From positions 119,058 to 124,158 of the forward strand of contig NVVO01000006.1 of assembly GCA_002733385.1 (NCBI GenBank): a stretch of DNA of 5,101 nucleotides, in the 5' to 3' direction. The DNA comes from Robiginitomaculum sp. (GTDB lineage Bacteria; Pseudomonadota; Alphaproteobacteria; Caulobacterales; Maricaulaceae). The translations under genes were made by a program, and so were the position numbers. Of the stretch, positions 1-5,101 are shown one piece after another; the first letter of the stretch is position 1; each line of letters begins with the position of its first letter. The notes beneath the pieces were generated by a model that searched no databases, was not told the origin of the DNA, and saw nothing but the letters and a program-made list of their open reading frames with translations.

Positions 1-612
1 GCGCGCCGCAAGGACATGGCCAAGCGGGCTGTGTCCAGGGGTCTGCTTTCGATCCGCGCGGCGTGTGCGGCCTTTACCATCAGCCAGACCTGTTATCGGT
101 ATGAACCAAAGCTTAGCCATGAGAATGCGGTTATTGCTCATTGGTTGCAACACCTCACGAATAAAGAGAAGACGTGGGGCTTCAAGCTGTGCTTTTTATA
201 TCTGCGCAATGTTAAAGGCTTTGGCTGGAACCATAAGCGAGTTTACCGGATTTACTGCGAGCTTGAGCTGAACCTACGTATCAAGCCCAAAAGACGGCTC
301 AAGCGGGAGAAACCTGATGCTTTGGCGGTGCCTGAAGCCATTAATGCAGTCTGGTCAATGGACTTCATGCATGCCTGGCTCTCTGACGGGCGGTCCTTTA
401 GGACGTTTAACGTAATTGATGACTTCAACCGTGAGGGGCTTGGCATTGAGGCGGCGCAGCTATCGGCCACAAGGTGGCTCTGGACATATAACAATGAGAG
501 GCCCAATATGGCTATCGGCGGCATAACACCCGCTCAAAAGCTTGAGAGGCACATGAAAACGCCGATTAAAACAAGCCTACTTCAGACCCCTACTAAAATA
601 AGGGGTATTACC
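1..612 (+). mobile_element. IS3-family insertion sequence remnant, right-hand part (copy 1)
   Basis: This is the 3' part of an IS3-family element whose left part lies outside the window. The right boundary is placed at the sequence TATTACC (606-612), because a second copy ends in the same way at 3459-3465 and the flanks diverge directly after it. Bases 445-612 align with 3298-3465 over equal length, roughly 80-85% identical by eye with one-base indels, and in the same orientation. The two copies are therefore related but not recent twins. The exact terminal base is uncertain because the left inverted repeat is not visible. Confidence 0.8.
586..606 (+). repeat. Hairpin at the right end of IS copy 1
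   Basis: ACCCCT (586-591) and AGGGGT (601-606) are perfect reverse complements around a 9-base loop. The same position in copy 2 (3440-3458) can form a similar stem with one G-T pair. The hairpin is part of the IS end. The A-rich rather than T-rich sequence after it argues against an intrinsic terminator on the plus strand. Read on the minus strand, the A12 run at 617-628 lies before the stem, so it does not make a terminator there either. Confidence 0.5.
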
Positions 613-682
613 TTGCAAAAAAAAAAAATGCTTTATTTGTCAAACTATTATTAGTCACATATCGAAACAAAAAAACCAAGAT

Positions 683-711
683 TTGTTGAGTGGATTGGGG
701 CAAAAAATAAT
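683..711 (+). promoter_or_regulatory. Possible sigma-70-type promoter for the barrel-FecR operon
   Basis: TTGTTG (683-688) and AATAAT (706-711) are separated by 17 bases, which is the consensus spacing. The -10 element matches TATAAT at five of six positions; the -35 matches only the first three. It lies 35 bases upstream of the ATG at 747 in the only intergenic space before the operon. The stretch is AT-rich, so a chance match is quite possible. The IS end 70 bases further upstream could also supply transcription. Confidence 0.3.
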
Positions 712-746
712 AACTAGGGCTTAAATTAATAAAATTGGGGTGCAAC

Positions 747-2015
747 ATGAAACTATTTAGAATTGGCCTATTGTCGATTGCCTTGAGCTCGGGGATGAAT
801 ATGGCGGCTCACGCCTATACTGGGCCAGAAATTACATTCGCGCAAATTTTGGCCGACCCCGGTAATAAATCACTCAACTTGAATTATGCACATCAGCAAG
901 AAGAACGCGGCGACAGTGTCAGTGCATTGGGGGCAGTTGAAAGAATTTTGTTGAATTCCGAAGAAGATGACAGTTTGCGTCTTTACTATATATCATTGCT
1001 TGTGAATGTCGATGATCTTCAGGCGGCAAGGCATGAGCTTAAATTATTGAACGGACGCCAACTTTCCGAGGCTGACCAAAAAACTTACGACCATTACCGC
1101 AACAATTTGGGCATGAGTGCACAAGCAGCGGCCCATACCGGTACAGAGGTCGAGGCTTTGGTTGCAATAGGGGTGCGATATGATGACAGTGCAGGTGAGG
1201 TTTTTACGAGCGCAAATCCACTGTTGACTACATCCACAGGTGATATGTCGGTATTTCTTCAAGGCTCTTTGAGCTTCCGGACACCTTTGCAACGGACAGA
1301 AAATGCAGTTCTCAGAGGGGGTATCCGCGGTCAGACACTCAGGCGTGAAGTATTCAGCGCTGTCGATTATGACACCATTGGTGGAAACCTGGGTGTGTCA
1401 GGAGGATCTCAAAGCTTCACTTGGCATGTGGACGCCGAATATTTGAAAGTGTTTGTTGATAATGACTCATATTTAACACAATTTGGTTCCAAGCTCCGCT
1501 TTGTCGCCGGATTGACTGAAACAACTAAAATGACCCTGACCGGAAGTTATCATGATCAGAATTTTGATGATATCGCCGCTACAATTGGTGAAGACGGCAG
1601 ATCCGGTGGTAAATCGGCCTTTGCCTTGGGATTACGCCATAAAATAAACGAAAACACTGCTGTCGGCGCATCAGTCGGGTATGTAGACAAGGCCGCCAAT
1701 GTTGATACTTTTGCCTATAATGGGTTGTTAATTTCAACAGATATATTTCACAATTTTCAGAACAATCTCTATTTTCGGGGAACGGGATCGTATCAAAACC
1801 TGAGTTACAAAGGGATCCTTGGACGCAAAGATAACCGTTTCTTGACCGCAGCTACGCTAGGCGGGCCCCTTGCAAATCTCGTCAGCGGGTCTAACACATA
1901 TCTTTCAAATGTGAATTTGGAAGGCACGGTTCGTTATACAGAGCGTAATTCAAATTTAGTCGGAATAGATTTCGACAGTTTAGGTGGTGAACTCCGCTTA
2001 ATCTTCAAATTTTAA
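747..2015 (+). CDS. Exported outer-membrane beta-barrel protein with N-terminal TPR-like segment
   Basis: The product has 422 residues. The ATG at 747 is preferred over the in-frame TTG at 735 because it starts a clean signal peptide (KLFR, then a hydrophobic stretch, AHA|Y cleavage after residue 23) and has a G-rich ribosome-site candidate (GGGG, 737-740) six bases before it. Residues 42-120 are helical and TPR-like (NYAHQQEERGDSVSALGAVERIL; YISLLVNVDDLQAARHEL). From about residue 132 to the end the sequence alternates polar and hydrophobic residues with Gly and aromatics in repeated strand-turn-strand units (for example MTLTGSYHD, LYFRGTGSYQ, VRYTER, GELRLIFKF). It ends in Phe, the usual beta-barrel insertion signal. 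The barrel is about 290 residues, enough for roughly 14 strands. This helix-then-barrel order resembles SLAM/DUF560 surface-lipoprotein translocons, though I see no diagnostic motif and the protein is on the short side. The FecR-domain gene follows with an overlapping ribosome site. Outer-membrane barrel is well supported; export or display of its neighbour is inference. Confidence 0.75.
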   Translation: MKLFRIGLLSIALSSGMNMAAHAYTGPEITFAQILADPGNKSLNLNYAHQQEERGDSVSALGAVERILLNSEEDDSLRLYYISLLVNVDDLQAARHELKLLNGRQLSEADQKTYDHYRNNLGMSAQAAAHTGTEVEALVAIGVRYDDSAGEVFTSANPLLTTSTGDMSVFLQGSLSFRTPLQRTENAVLRGGIRGQTLRREVFSAVDYDTIGGNLGVSGGSQSFTWHVDAEYLKVFVDNDSYLTQFGSKLRFVAGLTETTKMTLTGSYHDQNFDDIAATIGEDGRSGGKSAFALGLRHKINENTAVGASVGYVDKAANVDTFAYNGLLISTDIFHNFQNNLYFRGTGSYQNLSYKGILGRKDNRFLTAATLGGPLANLVSGSNTYLSNVNLEGTVRYTERNSNLVGIDFDSLGGELRLIFKF

Positions 2016-2019
2016 GGAG
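2014..2019 (+). promoter_or_regulatory. Ribosome binding site that sets the FecR-gene start
   Basis: AAGGAG overlaps the TAA stop of the barrel gene (2013-2015). Two in-frame ATGs follow. The first (2021) is only one base from the site, while the second (2027) is seven bases away, the normal spacing. The second is therefore the likely start. The overlap of stop codon and ribosome site implies translational coupling and a single transcript. Confidence 0.75.
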
Positions 2020-2026
2020 CATGGTA

Positions 2027-2911
2027 ATGAAACGTAAATATATTTTAGTCTCTGTTGCACTCGCGACCCTATTAGCAGCATTTCCAGCTTCGGCCGCAAA
2101 TGAAGCTATCGGCGTAAATTCAGCCGTGCGAGGCGACGTTACAATTACTGATGTCGATGCTCTCGCACGTCAAGCACAAGTTAAAGACATGGTGCGCTTG
2201 GGAGAAGAAATCATTTCTGGAGCTCAAAGCACCTTGCAAGTTCTTTTAAATGATCAAACGGTTTTCACAGTAGGGCCTAATTGCATTTTGACCATCGATA
2301 AATTTGTCTATGACCCGTCAAATTCTAATAGCGGTATGACTGCGAGTATCAAAAAAGGCATGTTCAGGTTTATGTCAGGGAATATTTCCAAATCATCCGG
2401 TAACGCTGTCACGATCGAAACTCCTGTCGCTAGTATGGGGGTTCGCGGGACAATTGTCGAGGGAGTTGTCGGTTCTCAAGCCATTGATATGGCTCGCCGC
2501 TCTGGAGTTTTACCACCGGGCGCGAAAGCCGATGCTGATGGTGCGACAATATTTATCTTACGTGGTCCAGGAGAAAATAAGCGCTCGGACAACCGGCGCG
2601 GTGCAATTGATGTCACGTCCGGCGGCAAGACGGTGACGATAGACCAAGCAGGGATGGCAACATTCATTCTCGCCGACGGCATTGCGCCCTCTGATCCGTT
2701 CAGTTTACCGGACGAGGTTTACGCGATTTTCAGCCAAAATTTACGAACCCGCAGGGAAGTCGCTGTACAACCACAGATTGATCTTCTGGATGTAGAATCT
2801 GGATTTGAATATTTTGATCCATTGACCGATCTGGACTTTCCTTTAGATGAGGAAAATGATCCTCCAATTGAGGATTTCTGTACGGAAACCCCGACTACTT
2901 CGTGCCCTTAA
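2027..2911 (+). CDS. Exported FecR-domain protein with acidic C-terminal tail
   Basis: The product has 294 residues from the ATG at 2027 (an alternative start at 2021 adds Met-Val). A signal peptide runs through KRKYILVSVALATLLAAFPASA, written here as KRK, hydrophobic core, ASA|A at residue 23, with no lipobox Cys. Residues about 55-145 form a FecR domain (PF04773 type): RLGEEIISGAQSTLQVLL, then DQTVFTVGPN, a KGMFRFMSG strand and the signature TPVASMGVRGT (132-142). Residues 172-218 hold a second beta-rich stretch (ATIFILRG, GAIDVTSGGKTVTI). Residues 251-294 are strongly acidic (14 Asp/Glu, no Lys/Arg) and end with Cys285 and Cys293; a third Cys is at 86. True FecR is an inner-membrane anti-sigma regulator with a transmembrane helix; here a cleavable signal peptide puts the domain in the periplasm or outside the cell, so a regulatory role is unlikely. 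It is the second gene of the operon behind a beta-barrel, which suggests an envelope or surface partner of that barrel. Ligand unknown. Confidence 0.82.
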   Translation: MKRKYILVSVALATLLAAFPASAANEAIGVNSAVRGDVTITDVDALARQAQVKDMVRLGEEIISGAQSTLQVLLNDQTVFTVGPNCILTIDKFVYDPSNSNSGMTASIKKGMFRFMSGNISKSSGNAVTIETPVASMGVRGTIVEGVVGSQAIDMARRSGVLPPGAKADADGATIFILRGPGENKRSDNRRGAIDVTSGGKTVTIDQAGMATFILADGIAPSDPFSLPDEVYAIFSQNLRTRREVAVQPQIDLLDVESGFEYFDPLTDLDFPLDEENDPPIEDFCTETPTTSCP

Positions 2912-3093
2912 TCTTAGTATAAATGTGCACGCTTCGGGCGAGCGCAATCAATTTTAAACAAGAGAGAAAGGATAAAACAAAAAACTATCGAACAGCGACG
3001 CTTATGAGACAGATTTAAGTTTGGGCTAAGCAAGAGTTTTTGTTCATCTTGTATCTAACGGAAAGGAAGATGAGACATACAAGAACAAGTAAG
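2912..3093. other. Intergenic stretch with weak stem-loop; no gene recognised
   Basis: About 180 bases lie between the FecR gene and the second IS fragment. Bases 2930-2934 and 2940-2944 can pair (CGCTT with GAGCG, one G-T pair, 5-base loop), and a short T run follows eight bases later (2952-2955). This is at best a weak terminator for the operon. At 3060-3072 the sequence AGGAAGATG resembles a ribosome site plus start codon and opens a frame (MRHTRTSKQ...) that runs into the transposase fragment. This might be a relic of an OrfA start, but I cannot confirm it. Confidence 0.4.
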
Positions 3094-3422
3094 CAATCAA
3101 CCGCTGAGCGGATTGTCAAAGCCATCAGGTCTGACAATGGCCCAGAACATATCAGCCATATGTTAGCTGAGTGGACAGAAAAGCACGGCATAGTTCTGAT
3201 GTTCATCCAGTCTGGAAACCCGTAACAAAATGCCTATGTTGAGCGTTACAACCGCACAGTTAGATATGATTGGTTGAACCAACACATCTTCATGAGCATT
3301 GATGAGGTGCAATTATCAGCCACTAGGTGGCTCTGGACAATAATAATGAAAGGCCTAACATTGCCATAGGCGGTATAATACACGTCCAAAAACTTGAGAG
3401 GCACATGAAAAACGCCGCTTAA
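3094..3422 (+). pseudogene. IS3-family transposase OrfB fragment, with nonsense codon and frameshift
   Basis: Reading from about 3094, the conceptual product runs TAERIVKAIRSDNGPEHIS, then AEWTEKHGI, then QSGNP, a TAA codon in place of the family's Gln (3223-3225), then QNAYVERYNRTVRYDWL and ATRWLWT. DNGPE supplies the second Asp and VERYNRT the Glu of the DDE triad. After TGGACA (3334-3339) one T is missing relative to copy 1, which shifts the frame before NNERPN. The end of the original gene is still visible as HMKNAA and a TAA at 3420-3422. The start is truncated, and the family's segment between AERVI and KAIR also seems to be missing, so there has been at least one internal deletion. No functional protein can be made. 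Homology to the IS3 OrfB core is clear from the motifs. Confidence 0.82.
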
Positions 3423-3465
3423 AACAAGCCTACTTCAGACCTCCACTAAAAATGGGGGTATTACC
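3094..3465 (+). mobile_element. IS3-family insertion sequence remnant, right-hand fragment (copy 2)
   Basis: This is the second partial copy of the same type of element, in direct orientation to the one at the left edge. Its right end TATTACC (3459-3465) and the preceding stretch from CTTGAGAGGCACATG onward are nearly identical to copy 1. No left terminal inverted repeat was found, so the left boundary is only where recognisable transposase coding begins. The right end abuts a coding frame that has no convincing start. Confidence 0.75.
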
Positions 3466-3492
3466 GGGCCTAGCGATCCCAAGGTTTTTGAG

Positions 3493-4011
3493 TTGCGGGA
3501 AAAAATAGAGGTGCGCAAAACACAATGGGCCAAGGTGGCCTTCAAAACCAATGCAGAACTAAAAATGGAAGTCAATTTGGGACACCAGAAAATGTTCGAC
3601 TTTCTGGCGGCAAAAGCCAAACCCGATATTGAAATTGAACGTCAAAACTTTCTGGCCCAACGGGCATTAGAGACCGGTAACTGGTATACATCTGATAATC
3701 CCGTAGATTGTTCAGGTGAAATTTCCCCGCGCAAAGACATGTATTATATGCGAGGTTCGGACTTGGTGAATAGCGCCACTGGTAAAGTATATCCCAAAAA
3801 CCTGACATCATATCATTGGCATCCCAAAACCTTTAATCCAATAAATGTCATGGTGTTTGGCAACGGTACATATGCTTTGTTGACGGATTATGGCAGGGAT
3901 GGTTCCCATGTCCTTGAACTGGGTAGGCCACCTCGCATAACATTGTTACGACAAGTTGAACAAAAATGGCAAGTCTTAGCTACGACCTCTGAACGCCCGG
4001 TTTTTTATTAA
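3493..4011 (+). CDS. Unrecognised protein, probably 5'-truncated by the adjacent IS end
   Basis: I do not recognise the family. From the TTG at 3493 the product is 172 residues, but the same frame is open back through the IS end to about 3409, and no ATG with a good ribosome site exists near the junction. An AAGG at 3481-3484 eight bases before the TTG is the only weak candidate. The N-terminal third is charged and likely helical (EKIEVRKTQWAKVAFKTN; RQNFLAQRALETGNW). Residues 64-172 are rich in Tyr, Trp, Gly and Pro with short predicted strands (YHWHPKTFNPINVMVFG; NGTYALLTDYG; QKWQVLATT), suggesting a compact beta-rich domain that ends naturally at the stop. There is no signal peptide or membrane segment in what remains. 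The gene is convergent with the hydrolase and shares a four-base TTAA with it at the stops. The C-terminal part looks like genuine coding sequence; whether it is expressed is doubtful. Confidence 0.5.
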   Translation: MREKIEVRKTQWAKVAFKTNAELKMEVNLGHQKMFDFLAAKAKPDIEIERQNFLAQRALETGNWYTSDNPVDCSGEISPRKDMYYMRGSDLVNSATGKVYPKNLTSYHWHPKTFNPINVMVFGNGTYALLTDYGRDGSHVLELGRPPRITLLRQVEQKWQVLATTSERPVFY

Positions 4012-4979
4012 GGTATTGCCGCACCGAGCCAGTCGACAAACTCTGCCACCACGGCGTCCCGTTCTGCTTTTGGCTCGTTTAAGGCTTCGTGGCGGCCATT
4101 TTCCCTGATGGTGGTTTTTATATTGGTGTGGCCTGCGGCTTTGAGGCGTGCGGTCAAATCCAGTTGGGCTTTGGCGTTTCTGGTGGACGGGTCTGCGTCG
4201 CCGCCTAACAAATATATGGGCATTGTTTTGGGGACATTTTCCAAGCCCGTATCCGAGCTGCCGTAAGTAATGCCGGACAAAACATCTTGCCACATAGACA
4301 CGGTGACGGGCCAGCCGCAATCCGGGTCATCGTCGTAAGCCCGGCATTCGTCCACGTCCTTGGACAGCCAGTCGCAATTGGTTTTGTTTGGCTTAAATTT
4401 CTTGTTAAACGCCCCAAAGGTCATGGCATTGGCCATGCTTGGGGCATTTGCGCCTTTGAGTTTATTTTCAATGTTCAAAATTATCCCAAGTAATTTCAGA
4501 GCCGGGTTTTTGGATAAATCCGCATTCCAGACGGCGGCCGCGTCGATGCTGTCCGGCCAGCGCAACAGATAATTATACGAAAGCATGGCCCCCATGGAAT
4601 GACCAAATAAAATTACGGGAATGTTTTTGTGGCGTTTACGGATTTCGCCGTTGACATATTTCATGTCGGCCAGAACTTTGTTCCATCCGTCTTCGCGGGC
4701 GAATATACCCTGGCTAGCGTCCGGCGCGGTGCTGGCCCCGTGACCCCGGTGGTCTTGAGCGTAAACCGCATATCCGTTCGCGCTTAGTTTTTCCGCAAAC
4801 CGGGCATAGCGTCCCGCATGTTCCCCAAGCCCGTGATTGATGTGAACAACTGCTTTTGGTTTGCCCTTGATGCTTCCTTGGGCCTTTTTATAATACACGC
4901 ACAGGCTAGCCCCGGTCGGGCTGTCCCAAGCTTGGATTTTCGTATAGGTTCCGTTTCGGCGAGTTGTTTGTTTTCTCAT
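4008..4979 (-). CDS. Alpha/beta hydrolase, monoacylglycerol lipase/lysophospholipase-like (Hydrolase_4, S33 clan)
   Basis: The product has 323 residues, a normal length for the family, and is intact. Residues 43-53 (AVVHINHGLGEH) give the beta-strand and oxyanion HG-G-EH motif, followed by QDHRGHGAS (75-83), typical of the Hydrolase_4/monoglyceride lipase group. The nucleophile elbow is GHSMG (126-130) with Ser128; the acid is probably Asp263 in GGDADPST; the base is His297 in NGRHEAL. Residues 155-235 form a cap region with several Cys (C202, C212, C221). There is no signal peptide, so the enzyme is presumably cytosolic or peripheral. By family it hydrolyses carboxylic esters such as monoacylglycerols or lysophospholipids; the substrate cannot be read from sequence. 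The ATG at 4979 opens the conserved start; the ribosome site is weak (TAAAG just upstream on the minus strand). It is monocistronic here and convergent with the unrecognised gene. It looks like resident chromosomal sequence rather than IS cargo. Confidence 0.9.
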   Translation of the reverse strand: MRKQTTRRNGTYTKIQAWDSPTGASLCVYYKKAQGSIKGKPKAVVHINHGLGEHAGRYARFAEKLSANGYAVYAQDHRGHGASTAPDASQGIFAREDGWNKVLADMKYVNGEIRKRHKNIPVILFGHSMGAMLSYNYLLRWPDSIDAAAVWNADLSKNPALKLLGIILNIENKLKGANAPSMANAMTFGAFNKKFKPNKTNCDWLSKDVDECRAYDDDPDCGWPVTVSMWQDVLSGITYGSSDTGLENVPKTMPIYLLGGDADPSTRNAKAQLDLTARLKAAGHTNIKTTIRENGRHEALNEPKAERDAVVAEFVDWLGAAIP

Positions 4980-5053
4980 GGCTTTATCATAACGCCATGG
5001 GGGGCTTGAATGCCAGTGTTAATCTGGTTTATAGGCTTGGCTCGTAAAGATAA

Positions 5054-5081
5054 ATCTAGGGGCTGTCCTAGATAACTAGTT
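5054..5081. repeat. Perfect inverted repeat followed by a palindrome at the right edge
   Basis: ATCTAGG (5054-5060) and CCTAGAT (5067-5073) are exact reverse complements around GGCTGT, and AACTAGTT (5074-5081) is an 8-base perfect palindrome immediately after. There is no T run, so this is not a standard terminator. The string GGGGCTGTCC is the sort of sequence seen at the terminal repeats of several DDE insertion sequences, so this may be the start of another element continuing beyond the window. No transposase is visible to confirm it. The rest of 4980-5101 holds no gene. Confidence 0.4.
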
Positions 5082-5101
5082 CAAATACTTCTTAACCCAT
5101 T

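Larger units (their letters stand above)
1..654 (+). pseudogene. IS3-family transposase OrfB, internally deleted and 5'-partial
   Basis: The frame is open from the first base, so the start lies upstream; the ATG at 16 is internal to the family's usual protein. Numbering from that ATG, residues 1-30 carry the HTH-like region common before the catalytic core (ISQTCYRYEPK), residues 62-92 hold the typical LRNVKGFGWNHKRVYRIY block, and WSMDFMHA (113-120) contributes the first catalytic Asp (D116) of the rve/DDE integrase core. VIDDFNREGLGIE (133-145) then joins directly to AAQLSATRWLWTYNNERPN. The intervening segment, by family knowledge about 80-90 residues with the DNGPE Asp and the ERYNRT Glu, is absent. 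The enzyme therefore cannot be catalytic. The native stop is also lost: a run of five A in copy 2 is four A here (556-559), so the frame reads through the element's end to a TAG at 652-654, adding about 30 non-native residues. The family assignment is firm; the IS group is not resolved. Confidence 0.85.

Noticed and set aside
252..524. 90-codon minus-strand open frame inside the copy 1 transposase
   Set aside because: It is antisense to clear transposase motifs and its translation has no recognisable pattern; it is a shadow frame.
861..870. GGTAATA-like string resembling a left IS inverted repeat
   Set aside because: It lies inside the barrel coding sequence and only a few bases match the complement of the right end.
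1044..1292. 82-codon minus-strand frame within the barrel gene
   Set aside because: No ribosome site or domain pattern; the plus-strand frame has a signal peptide, strand pattern and operon context.
747..2015. Naming the barrel protein SLAM or a specific porin
   Set aside because: The domain order is similar, but I see no diagnostic motif, the protein is shorter than typical SLAMs, and the neighbour is not a lipoprotein, so only an analogy is justified.
2027..2911. Treating the FecR-domain protein as an anti-sigma regulator of iron uptake
   Set aside because: It has a cleavable signal peptide instead of a cytoplasmic domain plus transmembrane helix, and no sigma factor or TonB receptor gene is nearby.
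3976..4320. 114-codon open frame on the minus strand in another frame within the hydrolase 3' end
   Set aside because: The product is Arg/His-rich low-quality sequence, overlapping a hydrolase frame that has a complete catalytic triad.
1..5101. CRISPR arrays, tRNA or rRNA genes, riboswitches
   Set aside because: No regularly spaced repeats, cloverleaf-like segments or conserved RNA motifs were seen on either strand.

Overview
The window reads as an accessory or decayed-island stretch of a Gram-negative proteobacterium. The Gram-negative call rests on a signal-peptide-bearing outer-membrane beta-barrel that ends in Phe and on a secreted FecR-domain protein. The style of the FecR protein and of the IS3 transposase fits an alphaproteobacterium, but no phylogenetic marker is present, so that is a weak inference. 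Base composition is moderate, and the AT-rich stretches lie around the insertion-sequence remnants.

Layout from left to right: (1) bases 1-612 are the 3' part of an IS3-family element. Its OrfB transposase is broken by an in-frame internal deletion that removed two of the three DDE catalytic residues, and by a lost stop codon. (2) Bases 655-746 are a short AT-rich leader with a possible promoter. (3) Bases 747-2911 hold a tight two-gene operon: a 422-residue protein with a signal peptide, a TPR-like helical segment and a C-terminal beta-barrel, followed at once by a 294-residue exported FecR-domain protein with an acidic, cysteine-containing tail. (4) Bases 2912-3093 have no recognisable gene. 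(5) Bases 3094-3465 are a second, more damaged IS3-family fragment in the same orientation, with a nonsense codon and a frameshift. It keeps the catalytic segment missing from the first copy. (6) Bases 3466-4011 are an unrecognised open frame that probably lost its 5' end to that element. (7) Bases 4979-4008 on the minus strand encode an intact alpha/beta hydrolase of the monoacylglycerol lipase/lysophospholipase (Hydrolase_4) type, whose stop codon overlaps that of the convergent neighbour. (8) Bases 4980-5101 are non-coding and contain a perfect inverted repeat and a palindrome that may be the edge of another mobile element.

The most interesting part is the barrel plus FecR pair. Both products are predicted to be exported. 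The FecR protein lacks the anti-sigma architecture of true FecR, and its gene sits right behind a barrel with an N-terminal helical-repeat segment, a domain order like that of SLAM-type surface-display translocons. A two-gene envelope module in which the barrel displays, anchors or assembles the FecR protein is a reasonable hypothesis, not a demonstrated function. The two IS3 remnants bracket the pair in direct orientation, so it may have been acquired or rearranged as a unit.
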